A stretch of 64,000 nt of DNA from Promethearchaeota archaeon (GCA_030606485.1 JAUWGH010000004.1:1-64000), one strand, 5' to 3'; positions 7,672 through 17,113 are shown, numbered from the stretch's first letter. A program made the numbers and translations. Notes: generated by a model from the sequence alone, not told the origin.

Positions 7672-8655
7672 TTAAGATTTTGTACTATTTACCACAGTTA
7701 TTACTATATTTCCCGTTTTCTGCCCTGTTTCGACATATCTATGAGCCTCGGGAATTTGTTCCAACGGATAGCGTCTATCTATGACCGATTTTATCTTCCC
7801 CTCCTCAATAAGCTCTTTGAGGAAAATTAAATCCTCAGTCTTTGGGTTTGAGCTCCCAGCTATTACTTTCATTGAGTTCCTTTGGCCTCGAACAACATGT
7901 GACAGCTTAGGGTTGGCTAAAAGAAGGAGCCCATTTTTCTTAAGCGATCTTTTATAATCTGAAAACGAACTCTTGCCTACTACATCAAATATAACATCAT
8001 AGGTCTCTCCGCTTTTGGTAAAATCCTCTTTAGTGTAATCTATTACTTTCTCGGCTCCCAGAGATTTCATCATTTCTAAACTCGTGGGATTACCTACACC
8101 GATTACTTCTGCCCCATAGTACTGGGCAAGTTGAATCGCAAAAGTACCTATAGTTCCAGAAGCACCACTGATAAGAACTTTTTGACCGCTCTGGATATTT
8201 CCTTTTCTAAGAAAATGCAATGCCTCAAGTCCCCCAATAGGAACGGCGGCGGCTTCTTCATAGGTCATATTGGTCGGTTTTATTGCCAACACCCCCATCT
8301 TACGTTCTTCACGCAGACATACGTACTCGGCATAAGATCCAAAACTCATCCCGGTAGTTCCAAAAACTTGGTCACCTTTCTTAAATAGATTTACATCTTT
8401 ACCGACTGATTCAACTTCCCCGGCTAGTTCCATCCCTAGTATGTTTTTTCTTGGTCTTCTGAAACCAAATCCTAATCGCATGAGGGATCTTAACAAGAAA
8501 GAGAATTTGAGACCTCGAAGTTCACAGTCCCCTGCTGTTACTGTTGTCGCATGTATTCTTATCAGCACTTCATTGTCCTTGGGAGTAGGGTTTTCCACCT
8601 CTTTGAGCTGAAGGACATCCGGTGATCCGTATTTTGTGCATACAATTGCTTTCAT
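7672..8655 (-). CDS. Zinc-independent medium-chain dehydrogenase (copy 2 of 3)
   Basis: Product of 327 residues, closely similar to both neighbours throughout ([13 protein letters not shown] start, [15 protein letters not shown] dinucleotide motif, [11 protein letters not shown] near the end). The ATG at 8655 overlaps the stop of copy 3 by four bases, so the two are translationally coupled. No zinc ligands are seen. The three copies most likely arose by local tandem duplication and diverged mainly in the substrate-domain loop at about residues 45-70. Confidence 0.87.
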   Translation of the reverse strand: MKAIVCTKYGSPDVLQLKEVENPTPKDNEVLIRIHATTVTAGDCELRGLKFSFLLRSLMRLGFGFRRPRKNILGMELAGEVESVGKDVNLFKKGDQVFGTTGMSFGSYAEYVCLREERKMGVLAIKPTNMTYEEAAAVPIGGLEALHFLRKGNIQSGQKVLISGASGTIGTFAIQLAQYYGAEVIGVGNPTSLEMMKSLGAEKVIDYTKEDFTKSGETYDVIFDVVGKSSFSDYKRSLKKNGLLLLANPKLSHVVRGQRNSMKVIAGSSNPKTEDLIFLKELIEEGKIKSVIDRRYPLEQIPEAHRYVETGQKTGNIVITVVNSTKS

Positions 8656-9584
8656 AAGTATTCCGCCACAATTATTACCACATTTCCCTTTTTGTGCCCT
8701 TTTTCAACGTACTTATGAGCCTCGGCAATCTGTTCCAACGGATAGCGTCTATCTATGACCGATTTTATCTTTCCCGCCTCAATAAGCTCTTTGAGGAAGA
8801 TTAGATCTTCAGTCTTTACGTCGCCTCCGCCTCCGGAATCCCTTAAAACGTTAAGATAGATTCCTGTCTTCTTTAGAGACTTTTTACCTCGTGAAGACGA
8901 AATCTTGCCTACAGCGTCAAAGATAACATCATATGTCTCACCGCTTTGGGTAAAATCCTCTTGAGTGTAATCAATTACCTTATCGGCTCCTATAGATCTC
9001 ACCATTTCTAAATTAGTTGTACTGCAAACCCCGGTGACCTCTGCCCCGAATGATTTGGCAAGTTGTACCGCATAGGTACCTACACTTCCAGAAGCGCCAT
9101 AGATCAGAACTTTTTGTCCACTCTGGATATTTGCCTTTCTAAGAGTACACAATGCTGTAATTCCCCCAGAAGCAACACCAGCAGCGGCTTCTTCAAAGGT
9201 CATATTGGTCGGTTTTAGTGCCAGCATCCCGTCTTCAGGCAGACATTTGTACTCGGCATAACCACCAAAATCCGAGAAAAAGGTAGATGCAAAAACTTGG
9301 TCACCTTTCTTGAACAGCTTTACATCTTTGCCTACTGATTCAATTTCCCCAGCTAGCTCCATCCCTAGTATAGCTCTCTTTGGTTTTCTAAGACCTAAAT
9401 ATATTCGCGCGAAGATCCATTGCCAGCGAGGAACATCGAAACTTCGCATTCTCACGTCCCCTGCTGTTACTGTTGTCGCATATACTTTTACCAGTACTTC
9501 ATTGTCCTTGGGAGTAGACTTTTCTACCTCTTTGAGCTGAAGAACATCCGGTGGTCCGTATTTTGTATATACAATCGCTTTCAT
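8652..9584 (-). CDS. Zinc-independent medium-chain dehydrogenase (copy 3 of 3, operon-proximal)
   Basis: Product of 310 residues, slightly shorter than its paralogues because of a deletion after the Rossmann motif [15 protein letters not shown] (a Gly-rich short loop replaces about 15 residues near 240). The start ATG 9584 is preceded by a strong GGAGG and overlaps the stop of a 50-codon ABC-ATPase stub by the ATGA arrangement. The dehydrogenase thus appears to have inherited the stub's translation signals. Same predicted NAD(P)H-dependent oxidoreductase role. Confidence 0.85.
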   Translation of the reverse strand: MKAIVYTKYGPPDVLQLKEVEKSTPKDNEVLVKVYATTVTAGDVRMRSFDVPRWQWIFARIYLGLRKPKRAILGMELAGEIESVGKDVKLFKKGDQVFASTFFSDFGGYAEYKCLPEDGMLALKPTNMTFEEAAAGVASGGITALCTLRKANIQSGQKVLIYGASGSVGTYAVQLAKSFGAEVTGVCSTTNLEMVRSIGADKVIDYTQEDFTQSGETYDVIFDAVGKISSSRGKKSLKKTGIYLNVLRDSGGGGDVKTEDLIFLKELIEAGKIKSVIDRRYPLEQIAEAHKYVEKGHKKGNVVIIVAEYL

Positions 9585-9733
9585 AAGTATTCCTCCTTAT
9601 TTGATTTCACTTCCTCTATGGCTTTCTTGCCCGCATAAGTCTTTCTCAAATCCTTGACTTCAATAGCATTCGGATTATCGGAACCAAATATTAATCCTTT
9701 GCTAGTCTTGTCTATATTTTTTGATTTTGACAT
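9581..9733 (-). pseudogene. N-terminal stub of an ABC transporter ATP-binding protein
   Basis: A 50-codon frame from ATG 9733 to TGA 9581-9583. After a short leader it reads AIEVKDLRKTYAGKKAIEEV, the invariant opening of ABC-ATPases (first beta strand, aromatic A-loop Tyr), and then ends before the Walker A motif. It cannot be a functional ATPase. The truncated coding head now leads the dehydrogenase operon and may act as a translated leader, because its end carries the GGAGG and ATGA overlap used by the next gene. Confidence 0.65.
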
Positions 9734-9734
9734 T

Positions 9735-9865
9735 GTTTCTATATCTATTTTGTTTTTAAATTAGATTAGAATTTGTTTAAAAGAGAATATAGATCTATAT
9801 ATAAAACTAATCCTTATATTTTATTTATTTGATCAAAGAATTAAAGGAGTGATATATTTTAATAG
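9735..9865 (-). repeat. Duplicated upstream (promoter-like) segment, copy B
   Basis: Second copy of the segment described at 6241-6378, lying immediately upstream of the ABC-ATPase stub and the dehydrogenase genes. The best-conserved half, 9809-9865, includes TTTGATC and the AAAGGAGTGATATATT block. On the minus strand it places TATA-like sequence 50-100 bases before the start at 9733, consistent with promoter function. Bases 9866-9962 beyond it show nothing notable. Confidence 0.5.
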
Positions 9866-9962
9866 CAGATTTTTATGAAACTAATAATAATAATTATCTA
9901 AGAAATAATATTGTCATTTTTTAAAGATTAAAAAAGAATTGTTATTTATCTTAGATTTTTTT

Positions 9963-10187
9963 TTAAAATCTTTTTTCTTCTTGTAATTTTTTATTCTCTA
10001 GTCTCTTTCTAACAACACAATAAACTTCACCGTTAAACATAGTCTTATAACATGAATTACAGCTAATACAATGTGCTGGCGAGATATCACCACTCTTCCA
10101 AAGGTTTGGAAGGTCTGGTTCGTGTATAAGAGGTTTACTCATCGATATAAAATCTGTATAATTTTCGCCTTCAGGAAATTTTTTCAC
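9963..10187 (-). pseudogene. C-terminal fragment of an Old Yellow Enzyme family NADH:flavin oxidoreductase
   Basis: The 74-residue frame reads DFISMSKPLIHEPDLP, then SPAHCISCNSC. This is the end of the TIM barrel and the first Cys pair of the Fe-S site in 2,4-dienoyl-CoA reductase / NADH oxidase type OYE proteins. The barrel core and FAD/NAD domains are missing. It begins at a GTG only 9 bp after the ilvE stop on the same strand, so it may still be transcribed. I regard it as a deletion remnant. Confidence 0.6.
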
Positions 10188-10196
10188 AGAAAAAAT

Positions 10197-11273
10197 TTAA
10201 TCTTTGGTTGCTTTTTGAATCCAACCAAACTTATCTTCTATTTTTCCCCATTGAATTCCAGTTATTGTATCATATAGTTTTTGAGTCAGTTTTCCAACTT
10301 TAAAATCGTTAATTGTATAATCTTTACCTTTATAGCCTAATAATCCAACAGGTGTAATTACTGCTGCAGTACCACTTCCAAATGCCTCATCTAATTTACC
10401 ATTCTCAAATGCATTAATAACCTCATCTATGGCTAGATTTCTCTCTTCAACTTTTATTCCTTCGGATTTACATAACTGTATCACAGAATCTCTTGTTATA
10501 CCAGGTAAGATTGTTCCTGTTAGAGGTGAAGTGATTACAACTCCATCTATCACAAAAAACATATTCATTGTACCCACTTCTTCTACATATTTTCTCTCTT
10601 GGGCGTCTAGCCATAATACTTGTGCATATCCCTCTTTTTCCGCTTCTTTAGTTGCAAATAAACTAGCTGCATAATTTCCACAAGTTTTTGCTTGCCCAAC
10701 ACCACCATCTGCTGCTCGGATATATTTATCTTCGACCTTAATTTTAACTGGATTAAAACCCGTAGCATAATAGGCTCCGACGGGACTTAATATTATGTAT
10801 AATATATATTGACCACTTGGATGCACACCAAGAAACGGTTCTGAAGCTATATAGGTTGGTCTTATATAGAGAGATGTTCCTTCTGAATGGGGAACCCAAT
10901 GTTTTTCAATAGTGATTAATTCTTTAAGAGCATCAAGGACAAAATCGGGATCAAACCTTGCCATTACCATCCGGTCTGCAGACATTTGAAGTCTCTCGAA
11001 ATTTTTTTCTGGTCTAAATAAATTTATTCCGTCTTCTGTTCTATAAGCTTTCATTCCCTCAAATATTGCCTGTCCGTAATGGAGAACACATGCAGCAGGA
11101 TCAAGAACTAATGGCTCATATTTTTTAATTTCTGCATCATACCAGCCTTTTCCTTCATCATAATACATTATAAACATATGATCCGTGAAAATTTTACCAA
11201 AACCTAGGGTACTCTCATCTTCTGGGAGTTTTCTTCTTTCATTTTCTGGAATTGTATTAATTTTTAATTCCAT
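10197..11273 (-). CDS. ilvE: Branched-chain amino acid aminotransferase
   Basis: PLP enzyme of fold type IV, 358 residues, interconverting Leu/Ile/Val and their 2-oxo acids with glutamate. The long form is typical of the eukaryote-like/BCAT group II. Visible are GQAIFEGMKAY (about 90), LYIRPTYIAS, the GGVGQAKTCGNYAAS segment with the PLP lysine at residue 196, and the conserved Gly-Thr-Ala block near the end (FGSGTAAVITPVG). AGGAAA precedes the ATG. It stands upstream of an OYE tail remnant and downstream of a histidine kinase, with no other branched-chain genes in the window. Confidence 0.93.
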   Translation of the reverse strand: MELKINTIPENERRKLPEDESTLGFGKIFTDHMFIMYYDEGKGWYDAEIKKYEPLVLDPAACVLHYGQAIFEGMKAYRTEDGINLFRPEKNFERLQMSADRMVMARFDPDFVLDALKELITIEKHWVPHSEGTSLYIRPTYIASEPFLGVHPSGQYILYIILSPVGAYYATGFNPVKIKVEDKYIRAADGGVGQAKTCGNYAASLFATKEAEKEGYAQVLWLDAQERKYVEEVGTMNMFFVIDGVVITSPLTGTILPGITRDSVIQLCKSEGIKVEERNLAIDEVINAFENGKLDEAFGSGTAAVITPVGLLGYKGKDYTINDFKVGKLTQKLYDTITGIQWGKIEDKFGWIQKATKD

Positions 11274-11456
11274 ATTCTTTTATTTCCTTTAAATTTTAAT
11301 TTTTATAAAACTTATACGCCTTGTTTAAAAAATTATTGCTATGATAATATAAAAATTTTGATAAGGGAATAACGTTTTGTGGGCTATTTTTCCCAAATTA
11401 AATTAAAACTATAAGAATTACATATTGAATAATTTCAAAAGACACCCTTCCTAATT

Positions 11457-13232
11457 CTATTGGATTGGATTTTTTGGAATAGTAAAAGTAAAGGTGCTAC
11501 CCTCTCCTAATTTACTAGTAAAATACATCTCACCTCCATGTAGATTTACTAGTTTTTTAGCAAGAGTTAATCCTAATCCTGTGCCAAGAGTTGAAGATAC
11601 GTAGAGAGATTCAACTCTTTTATATTCTTTAAAAATTAATTCATAATTTTCTTTCGCAATTCCAATACCGGTATCAATTACATTAAATTTCCAACGATTA
11701 TTATCCTCCATAATTTGAAGTGTTATCCCTCCTTTTATTGTGTATTTTATTGCATTGCTTAGTAAATTGTAGAAGATTTCCTTCAATCTTACAAGATCAG
11801 CGTATATACTTTTTGGCTCATTTAAGCCTTCTACTTGAAAATATAGACTTTTTTTTGAATATAAGGGTTTTAGAACAGATTTAATTTCATTTATCAGAGC
11901 ATTCAATTCAAAGTTTTGTACATTCAATTTTAATTCTCCAGATTCTATCTTTGATATTTCTAAGATATGATCTATAAGTTCTAGTAAATGATCGGAGGAG
12001 GATTTAATATCACTGAGAAAATCAATTTGATCTTCGTTTAAATTACCATAAGATTCGTCTAAAAGTAAATCGGAGAAACCTATAATAGCATTCAACGGTG
12101 TTCTTAAATCATGAGACATAGAGGATAGAAAATTAGTTTTAAATTGCGATGCTTTTATAATATTATCGATATATATCTTTTGTTTTGTTATATCCCTTCC
12201 AATATAAATAGTTCCTCTTAGTTCACTATTTTCATCTCTAAATAATGAGATAGATAAAGAAATAGGTATTTTTTTTCCATTATTTGTTTTAAAAAATGTT
12301 TCTATGGTAGGATTAGAATCCATACTCCCATAATTTACAAGTAATTGTTTTTTATGATTAGAAATTTCATCATTTTCTTCTGAAAATAGAATATCAACAA
12401 GATTATCAATAAGTTCATTTTCTTGATAATTAGAAAGCTTTAATGTTGTTTGATTAACTGCTTTTATTTCATCTTTAAGGTTAGTTAGAATTACCACATC
12501 TGATAAACTATTTGTTATGTTTTCTGCAACTGTCATAAAATCCAAAATAAATAATTTAAATTTCCAAATTGCATAACCTATTAAAATACTAGTTAGAGTA
12601 AAGCTGGTTGTACCGAATTCCGGAATATCTGACTCAAATATTACTGCCAAAACAAAATCAAAAATAAGATAAATAATTAGAGAAAAAAATAATCCAATTG
12701 AAAAATATTTTGCTTGTAACTTTTTTCTATGATCTGTAGTAATATAATAACAACGTACACATAAAATTATTGATAAAACTGGTAAAAGAATAACCCATAA
12801 TAAGTAAAAGTTTAGTAAGAATGAATTTTCTTGATATAAATAGGTCCAGCCCCAATTCTTTTTCTGAGGTCCCACTAAAATAAGAGGAGTTGCGAAATCT
12901 AAACAAATCAAAATACCAGTTGGGATATAGATTAACGGAAATAATATTTTTTTACTTTTATTTTTGGATATCTTTGAAAAAATAAGGCAAAAATGAAATA
13001 GAAAACTAAGTGCTAAAGGAAATAATAACGTCAATTTTAACCAGAAACAAGCTGTGGCAAAACTTTCTGCATGTCTCATAGAAAATTCTGAATAACACAC
13101 AGAACTATAAGATAAACAATATAACATGAATAAAATATTCAATGGATTTTTAGTATTTTTTGCAAATATAAAAGCACCCATAAATAAAGCAATAACAGCA
13201 GATATCAAAGGTAAAATAGTAAAAATATTCAT
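11457..13232 (-). CDS. Membrane histidine kinase with N-terminal 7TM region and PAS domain
   Basis: Product of 591 residues. Residues 1-230 hold seven or so transmembrane helices resembling the HisKA_7TM sensor module. A PAS domain spans about 235-350, ending in GRDITKQK. The phospho-acceptor block SHDLRTP has its His at residue 374, and the ATPase domain at about 465-590 has an N-box, DTGIGI and a GTGLGL lid. It would autophosphorylate in response to a membrane or small-molecule cue. No receiver gene is adjacent, so its partner is elsewhere, perhaps the receiver at 19299-19661. Start ATG 13232 is directly before the first helix. Confidence 0.9.
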   Translation of the reverse strand: MNIFTILPLISAVIALFMGAFIFAKNTKNPLNILFMLYCLSYSSVCYSEFSMRHAESFATACFWLKLTLLFPLALSFLFHFCLIFSKISKNKSKKILFPLIYIPTGILICLDFATPLILVGPQKKNWGWTYLYQENSFLLNFYLLWVILLPVLSIILCVRCYYITTDHRKKLQAKYFSIGLFFSLIIYLIFDFVLAVIFESDIPEFGTTSFTLTSILIGYAIWKFKLFILDFMTVAENITNSLSDVVILTNLKDEIKAVNQTTLKLSNYQENELIDNLVDILFSEENDEISNHKKQLLVNYGSMDSNPTIETFFKTNNGKKIPISLSISLFRDENSELRGTIYIGRDITKQKIYIDNIIKASQFKTNFLSSMSHDLRTPLNAIIGFSDLLLDESYGNLNEDQIDFLSDIKSSSDHLLELIDHILEISKIESGELKLNVQNFELNALINEIKSVLKPLYSKKSLYFQVEGLNEPKSIYADLVRLKEIFYNLLSNAIKYTIKGGITLQIMEDNNRWKFNVIDTGIGIAKENYELIFKEYKRVESLYVSSTLGTGLGLTLAKKLVNLHGGEMYFTSKLGEGSTFTFTIPKNPIQ

Positions 13233-13459
13233 TTTAAAAATCTATAGGTTTTATTTTTTTGTTTGTTTTAAATTTTTGTCTTGTAATTGAAACTAAATGG
13301 TTTAAACTAAAATTTACAATAAGAAAATGAAAACTTATGCATTTAAATCTACTTATTAGGAATTTCTCTATTCAATTGAAAAATTTCAAAAATTTTATTA
13401 CTTTTAATTAACATTTTTTTAAATCAAATATTTTTAATTTTAGGATTTGTGATATAACA

Positions 13460-13645
13460 ATGAGAAAAGTAAAATGTAAAGGTTGCGGTAAAAAATTAGA
13501 TATAAAAGATGCAGATAGTTATGGTAAATGTATGGATTGTGGAGAAATTTTTTGCAAGAAATGTTTAAGATCATGTCCTGATTGTGGTGATTCTCCATTT
13601 TGTGCTGATTGTATGGAGGCACATTTAGCTGATCATGATTTTTAA
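13460..13645 (+). CDS. Small zinc-finger protein with four CxxC pairs
   Basis: A 61-residue protein almost entirely made of metal ligands: CKGCGKK, CMDCGE, CKKC, CPDCG, CADCMEAHLADHD. The last His/Asp-rich stretch resembles the closing part of B-box or RING-like cross-brace fingers, so two zinc ions are likely. Asgard genomes are known for such small zinc modules, but no specific function can be given. It is convergent with the URO-D-like gene, whose stop lies 7 bp away. Confidence 0.65.
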   Translation: MRKVKCKGCGKKLDIKDADSYGKCMDCGEIFCKKCLRSCPDCGDSPFCADCMEAHLADHDF

Positions 13646-13651
13646 TATTAA

Positions 13652-14692
13652 TTAATATTGACCTAATTTTTCTATTAATGCTTTAGCAAAACCAATATTC
13701 CTGCTCGCCATTTCAAAAGGTTCCCATGGCCACTCACATCCTGCAGCATACATGAACCTTCCACCTGGTTTTCCAACTTCAATTGTATTGGAAATTTCAT
13801 TAATAACTTCCAAAGGTGAATATTTTGTGCTTCCAAGAATCATTGTATTTGTATTACCTCTAATACAATTATTTTTTCCTATTTTTTCCTTAGCCATTTT
13901 CAAATCAACTTGATAATCCAGATCCAAAATTGCTGCATTTGTACTAGAAACTAATTTTAGCATATCTCGACCTTCTCCATCGACTACTGAATTATCTCCA
14001 CAGATATGGTATAAAACAGGAACATCTTTTTGGATATAGTTAAATAATTCTCTAGTGGCATTTAAACAACATTTTTCATATCTCATAGGTCCAATTTGAG
14101 ATATTGCTGAATCGCCAGCGCCTATAATATCTGCTCCAGCTTCAATTTGTAATTTAGCGAATTTTTTTTGAACGGGTAGAATTCTATCAATTAACCCTCT
14201 AATTTCTTCAGCCCAATTTTTTTTCTTGCATAATAATAAAACATTTATTAAGTCGAATAAACAACATATCTCAGCGAATGGTGCTTCAATCCATCCAACA
14301 ATACATTGTTTTCCTCCCACTTTCTCATGAAGTTTCTTAACTGCAGCAACTCTTTTTTGTATTCTTTTATTTTCTAAAATAGTAGGAGTTTCAATGGAGT
14401 TAAAATCTTCAATTTTTATATTTTTTTTCGCAACAGGTGTGTGACTATTCCAATTGATTTCGACACCCCATGCATTTGCTTCCCTATAGGCATCAGTTGA
14501 AACATTAACATGATCAATTCCAAAAAAATTAGAACATTTAATTTGTGCATCCGCTAAAACTTTAGGATTTTGGCAATATTCGTTATAGCTTTTATGGAAT
14601 AACATTGGGGCGAGGTGCATGATGAATGGATTAAAGGGAATCTTTTCAGGGATTCCTTTAATTGCTGATAAGGTTAATTCAAGAGAATTCAT
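13652..14692 (-). CDS. Uroporphyrinogen-decarboxylase-family protein (MtaA/MtbA-like methyltransferase)
   Basis: Product of 346 residues of the URO-D superfamily TIM barrel. The segment LYHICGDN carries the His-x-Cys pair used for zinc in methylcobamide:coenzyme M methyltransferases, and WIEAPFAEIC and GAGDSAISQIG are family blocks. The haem-pathway enzyme's N-terminal Arg residues are not evident, so a corrinoid-linked methyl transfer role is more likely than porphyrin synthesis. Its ATG overlaps the stop of the tyrA-like gene (ATGA), placing it in an operon with tyrA and aroE; the reason is not obvious. Confidence 0.8.
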   Translation of the reverse strand: MNSLELTLSAIKGIPEKIPFNPFIMHLAPMLFHKSYNEYCQNPKVLADAQIKCSNFFGIDHVNVSTDAYREANAWGVEINWNSHTPVAKKNIKIEDFNSIETPTILENKRIQKRVAAVKKLHEKVGGKQCIVGWIEAPFAEICCLFDLINVLLLCKKKNWAEEIRGLIDRILPVQKKFAKLQIEAGADIIGAGDSAISQIGPMRYEKCCLNATRELFNYIQKDVPVLYHICGDNSVVDGEGRDMLKLVSSTNAAILDLDYQVDLKMAKEKIGKNNCIRGNTNTMILGSTKYSPLEVINEISNTIEVGKPGGRFMYAAGCEWPWEPFEMASRNIGFAKALIEKLGQY

Positions 14693-15600
14693 TTAAAATC
14701 ATCATTTTTTAAGATTTTTATGAATTGATAAAAATATTTATATGCATTATTATAGTGTTTATCATTTTTTGAATATTCTATTCCGTTGGAAAATAATTTC
14801 TTGAACCCTTCCATATCTTTTGTTTTAATTGTTTTTCTATAGGATTTTAATAAGTGTTCAAATAATTCAAGGATTTTTTGAAATTGTAAATTATCCATTT
14901 GAATTTCTCCAATCATTTCCACTTCCTTTTGAATAATATTTTCAGCGAAAAGTTTTTGTAATAAAAATGTTGTTCCTGTATATTTCATTAACTCATCAAG
15001 AGGTTGATTTGATTCTTTTATTAGATTTAAAAATAGGATGTTAAACATATGTGGAACCCCCAATGTTAATGCTATCATCATATCATGAAAATCTAATGTA
15101 GTTTCAGTAATTTTAAGGCCTTCTTTTTTAAAAAGACTAAAAAGCTCATTAGTAATTGACTCATATTGATCGGTTCCGCCAATTTTTAGATATAAAATCA
15201 CAAAATTCTTTAAATCTTTTATACCAGGTCCAAACATAGGATGTAGTGAAATACAATTTATTGGATATCTTTCTTGGACTTTTCTTAATGACTTGACCAC
15301 TTCATATTTTAATGAAGTTATATCGAAAATTAAAGCATTTTCTTTTAAATATTGAGCAACTTTTTCTATCATTTCAGGTGTAGATCTAATAGGGATTGAA
15401 ACCATCACAATATCAGCATTTGAGACGCTTTTTTGGAGATTCAATTCATACTTAACACCAACTTCTTGTGATACTTTCTTTAACCTTTCTTCATTTCTTG
15501 CCATCAACGTTACATCAAATCCGTGTTTTTTAAAAAATCTAGCAAATATTCTGCCTAATCCACCCGAACCCCCAATAATTGTAATTTTTTTTCCTTTCAT
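14689..15600 (-). CDS. tyrA: Prephenate dehydrogenase-like protein
   Basis: Product of 303 residues. The N-terminal Rossmann domain (IIGGSGGLGRIFARFF, MARNEERL) and SIPIRSTPEMI, then SLHPMFGPG with the catalytic-type His, match prephenate/arogenate dehydrogenases. Residues about 170-300 form the helical dimerisation domain (TLGVPHMFN). It would convert prephenate to 4-hydroxyphenylpyruvate with NAD(P)+ for tyrosine synthesis. There is no fused chorismate mutase or ACT domain. It begins 2 bp after the aroE stop, and its own stop overlaps the next gene, so it is the middle gene of an aroE-tyrA-uroD-like operon. Confidence 0.87.
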   Translation of the reverse strand: MKGKKITIIGGSGGLGRIFARFFKKHGFDVTLMARNEERLKKVSQEVGVKYELNLQKSVSNADIVMVSIPIRSTPEMIEKVAQYLKENALIFDITSLKYEVVKSLRKVQERYPINCISLHPMFGPGIKDLKNFVILYLKIGGTDQYESITNELFSLFKKEGLKITETTLDFHDMMIALTLGVPHMFNILFLNLIKESNQPLDELMKYTGTTFLLQKLFAENIIQKEVEMIGEIQMDNLQFQKILELFEHLLKSYRKTIKTKDMEGFKKLFSNGIEYSKNDKHYNNAYKYFYQFIKILKNDDFK

Positions 15601-15602
15601 TT

Positions 15603-16463
15603 TTATTTAATCTCCAAAAACTTTTTTACAGTATTCCTCATAAGTTCTTTTTTAGGAGTTTTTTCAATCCACCATTCAAATGCTAAAAATCCTTGATTTA
15701 CAAGCATATCTAACCCACCCAATGTCTTGCAACCGATATCTTCAGCATTTTTTAGTAATTTTGTTTTCAATGGATTATAAATTATATCAAAAACAAATAA
15801 GTTTTTATTTAGAAATTCTTTAGGAACTGGAGTTTCTTCAATTTTTGGATACATTCCAATCGGGGAAGTATTAATTAAGATATCTGATGTAGCACAAAAT
15901 TTTTTCAAGTTGTAATTAGAAATAGCATCGGCAAATGTTTTTACTCCAGTTCTTACATTTAATTCTTTCGCCAATAATTTTGATCTTTCTTTTCGAATAT
16001 TTAAAAATATAATCTGAGCAACATCTTCTGCTATGAAGTAGCTCAATGCTCTTGCAGCTCCACCAGCTCCTATAAATAGTACTTTTTTATCTGATAATTC
16101 ACAACCATTTTCAATTAAAGAATGTTTTCCTCCAGCACCATCAGTATTTCTTGCTTTTAAATAACCATTTTCGTTTTTAATTGTATTTATAGCCCCAATA
16201 TTCTTTGCAATGGGATCAATCTCATCTAAATATTCCATTATTGCCTCTTTATGAGGTATAGTGACACTAATTCCCTTGATATTTAATGCTCTGAAACCAT
16301 CTATTGCTTTACTTAAATCTTGAGGTTCAATATCAAAAGCTAAATACACATAATCAAGATTTAGATCATTAATTGCAATATTATGCATTATTGGACTCAT
16401 GCTGTGATCTATAGGGTGTCCAATAACTCCAAGTATCTTTGTTTTTGCGGTAATAGTGGGCAT
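15603..16463 (-). CDS. aroE: Shikimate dehydrogenase
   Basis: Product of 286 residues reducing 3-dehydroshikimate to shikimate with NADPH. Motifs: GHPIDHSMSPIMHN (shikimate-binding Ser pair), TIPHKEAIM with the catalytic Lys, NTDGAGG with the catalytic Asp, GAGGAARALSYF (NADP site) and the closing GLDMLVNQG. Length is normal. It is the first gene of the minus-strand aro operon, transcribed divergently from aroK across a 91-bp AT-rich gap that must hold both promoters. Confidence 0.95.
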   Translation of the reverse strand: MPTITAKTKILGVIGHPIDHSMSPIMHNIAINDLNLDYVYLAFDIEPQDLSKAIDGFRALNIKGISVTIPHKEAIMEYLDEIDPIAKNIGAINTIKNENGYLKARNTDGAGGKHSLIENGCELSDKKVLFIGAGGAARALSYFIAEDVAQIIFLNIRKERSKLLAKELNVRTGVKTFADAISNYNLKKFCATSDILINTSPIGMYPKIEETPVPKEFLNKNLFVFDIIYNPLKTKLLKNAEDIGCKTLGGLDMLVNQGFLAFEWWIEKTPKKELMRNTVKKFLEIK

Positions 16464-16554
16464 AATTTATCAATAAATAGAATTTAATACTTAAATTTTT
16501 AATATATTTTTGTTTTGATATTATTTAATTTAAATGATACTTGGTAAAAAATAA

Positions 16555-17082
16555 ATGGAAAAAAAGCATTCTATAGCTTTAATTGGTTTTATGGGAACTG
16601 GAAAAACGGTTGTCGGAAAAAGTTTAGCAAATAAATTGGATAAAGACTATAAATTCATTGAGACTGACGAGATTATTGAAGAGATGGCTGGCAAATCTAT
16701 TCCAGAAATTTTTAGAGAAGATGGAGAAAATAGATTTAGAGAATTGGAAATAGCTGCCTGTAAGAAAGTTTCTCAATTAAAGAACGTTATTGTATCTTGT
16801 GGTGGCGGTGTTGTTTTAAATAAAATAAATATTGATTATATTAAGCAAGATTTTCATATCGTTTTATTAATTGCTACTCCTGAGGAAATATTGAAAAGAA
16901 TAATGAAAGAGGGTGAAAAAAAAAGACCGCTTCTAGATAGACCAGATCCAATGAAGGAAATTAAGGTTTTATTAAAATTTAGATCTTCTTTTTATGGAGC
17001 TCATGCAGTATTTACAGTAGATACAACCGGTAAGAGTATTGATGAGATTGTTTCTGAAATAATTATTAAAATCGGTATTTAA
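16555..17082 (+). CDS. aroK: Shikimate kinase, bacterial P-loop type
   Basis: Product of 175 residues of the NMP-kinase-like family: Walker A GFMGTGKTVVG, ETDEIIEEMAG with the shikimate-binding Asp, FRELE, and CGGGVVLN, followed by the LID segment KKRPLLDRPDP. It phosphorylates shikimate at O-3 with ATP. Most archaea use an unrelated GHMP-family shikimate kinase, so this P-loop form suggests acquisition from bacteria or a eukaryote-like/bacterial pathway set. It is divergent from aroE. Confidence 0.93.
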   Translation: MEKKHSIALIGFMGTGKTVVGKSLANKLDKDYKFIETDEIIEEMAGKSIPEIFREDGENRFRELEIAACKKVSQLKNVIVSCGGGVVLNKINIDYIKQDFHIVLLIATPEEILKRIMKEGEKKRPLLDRPDPMKEIKVLLKFRSSFYGAHAVFTVDTTGKSIDEIVSEIIIKIGI

Positions 17083-17113
17083 TTAGTTCATTGGAAATTA
17101 ATCTTATCTTAGA

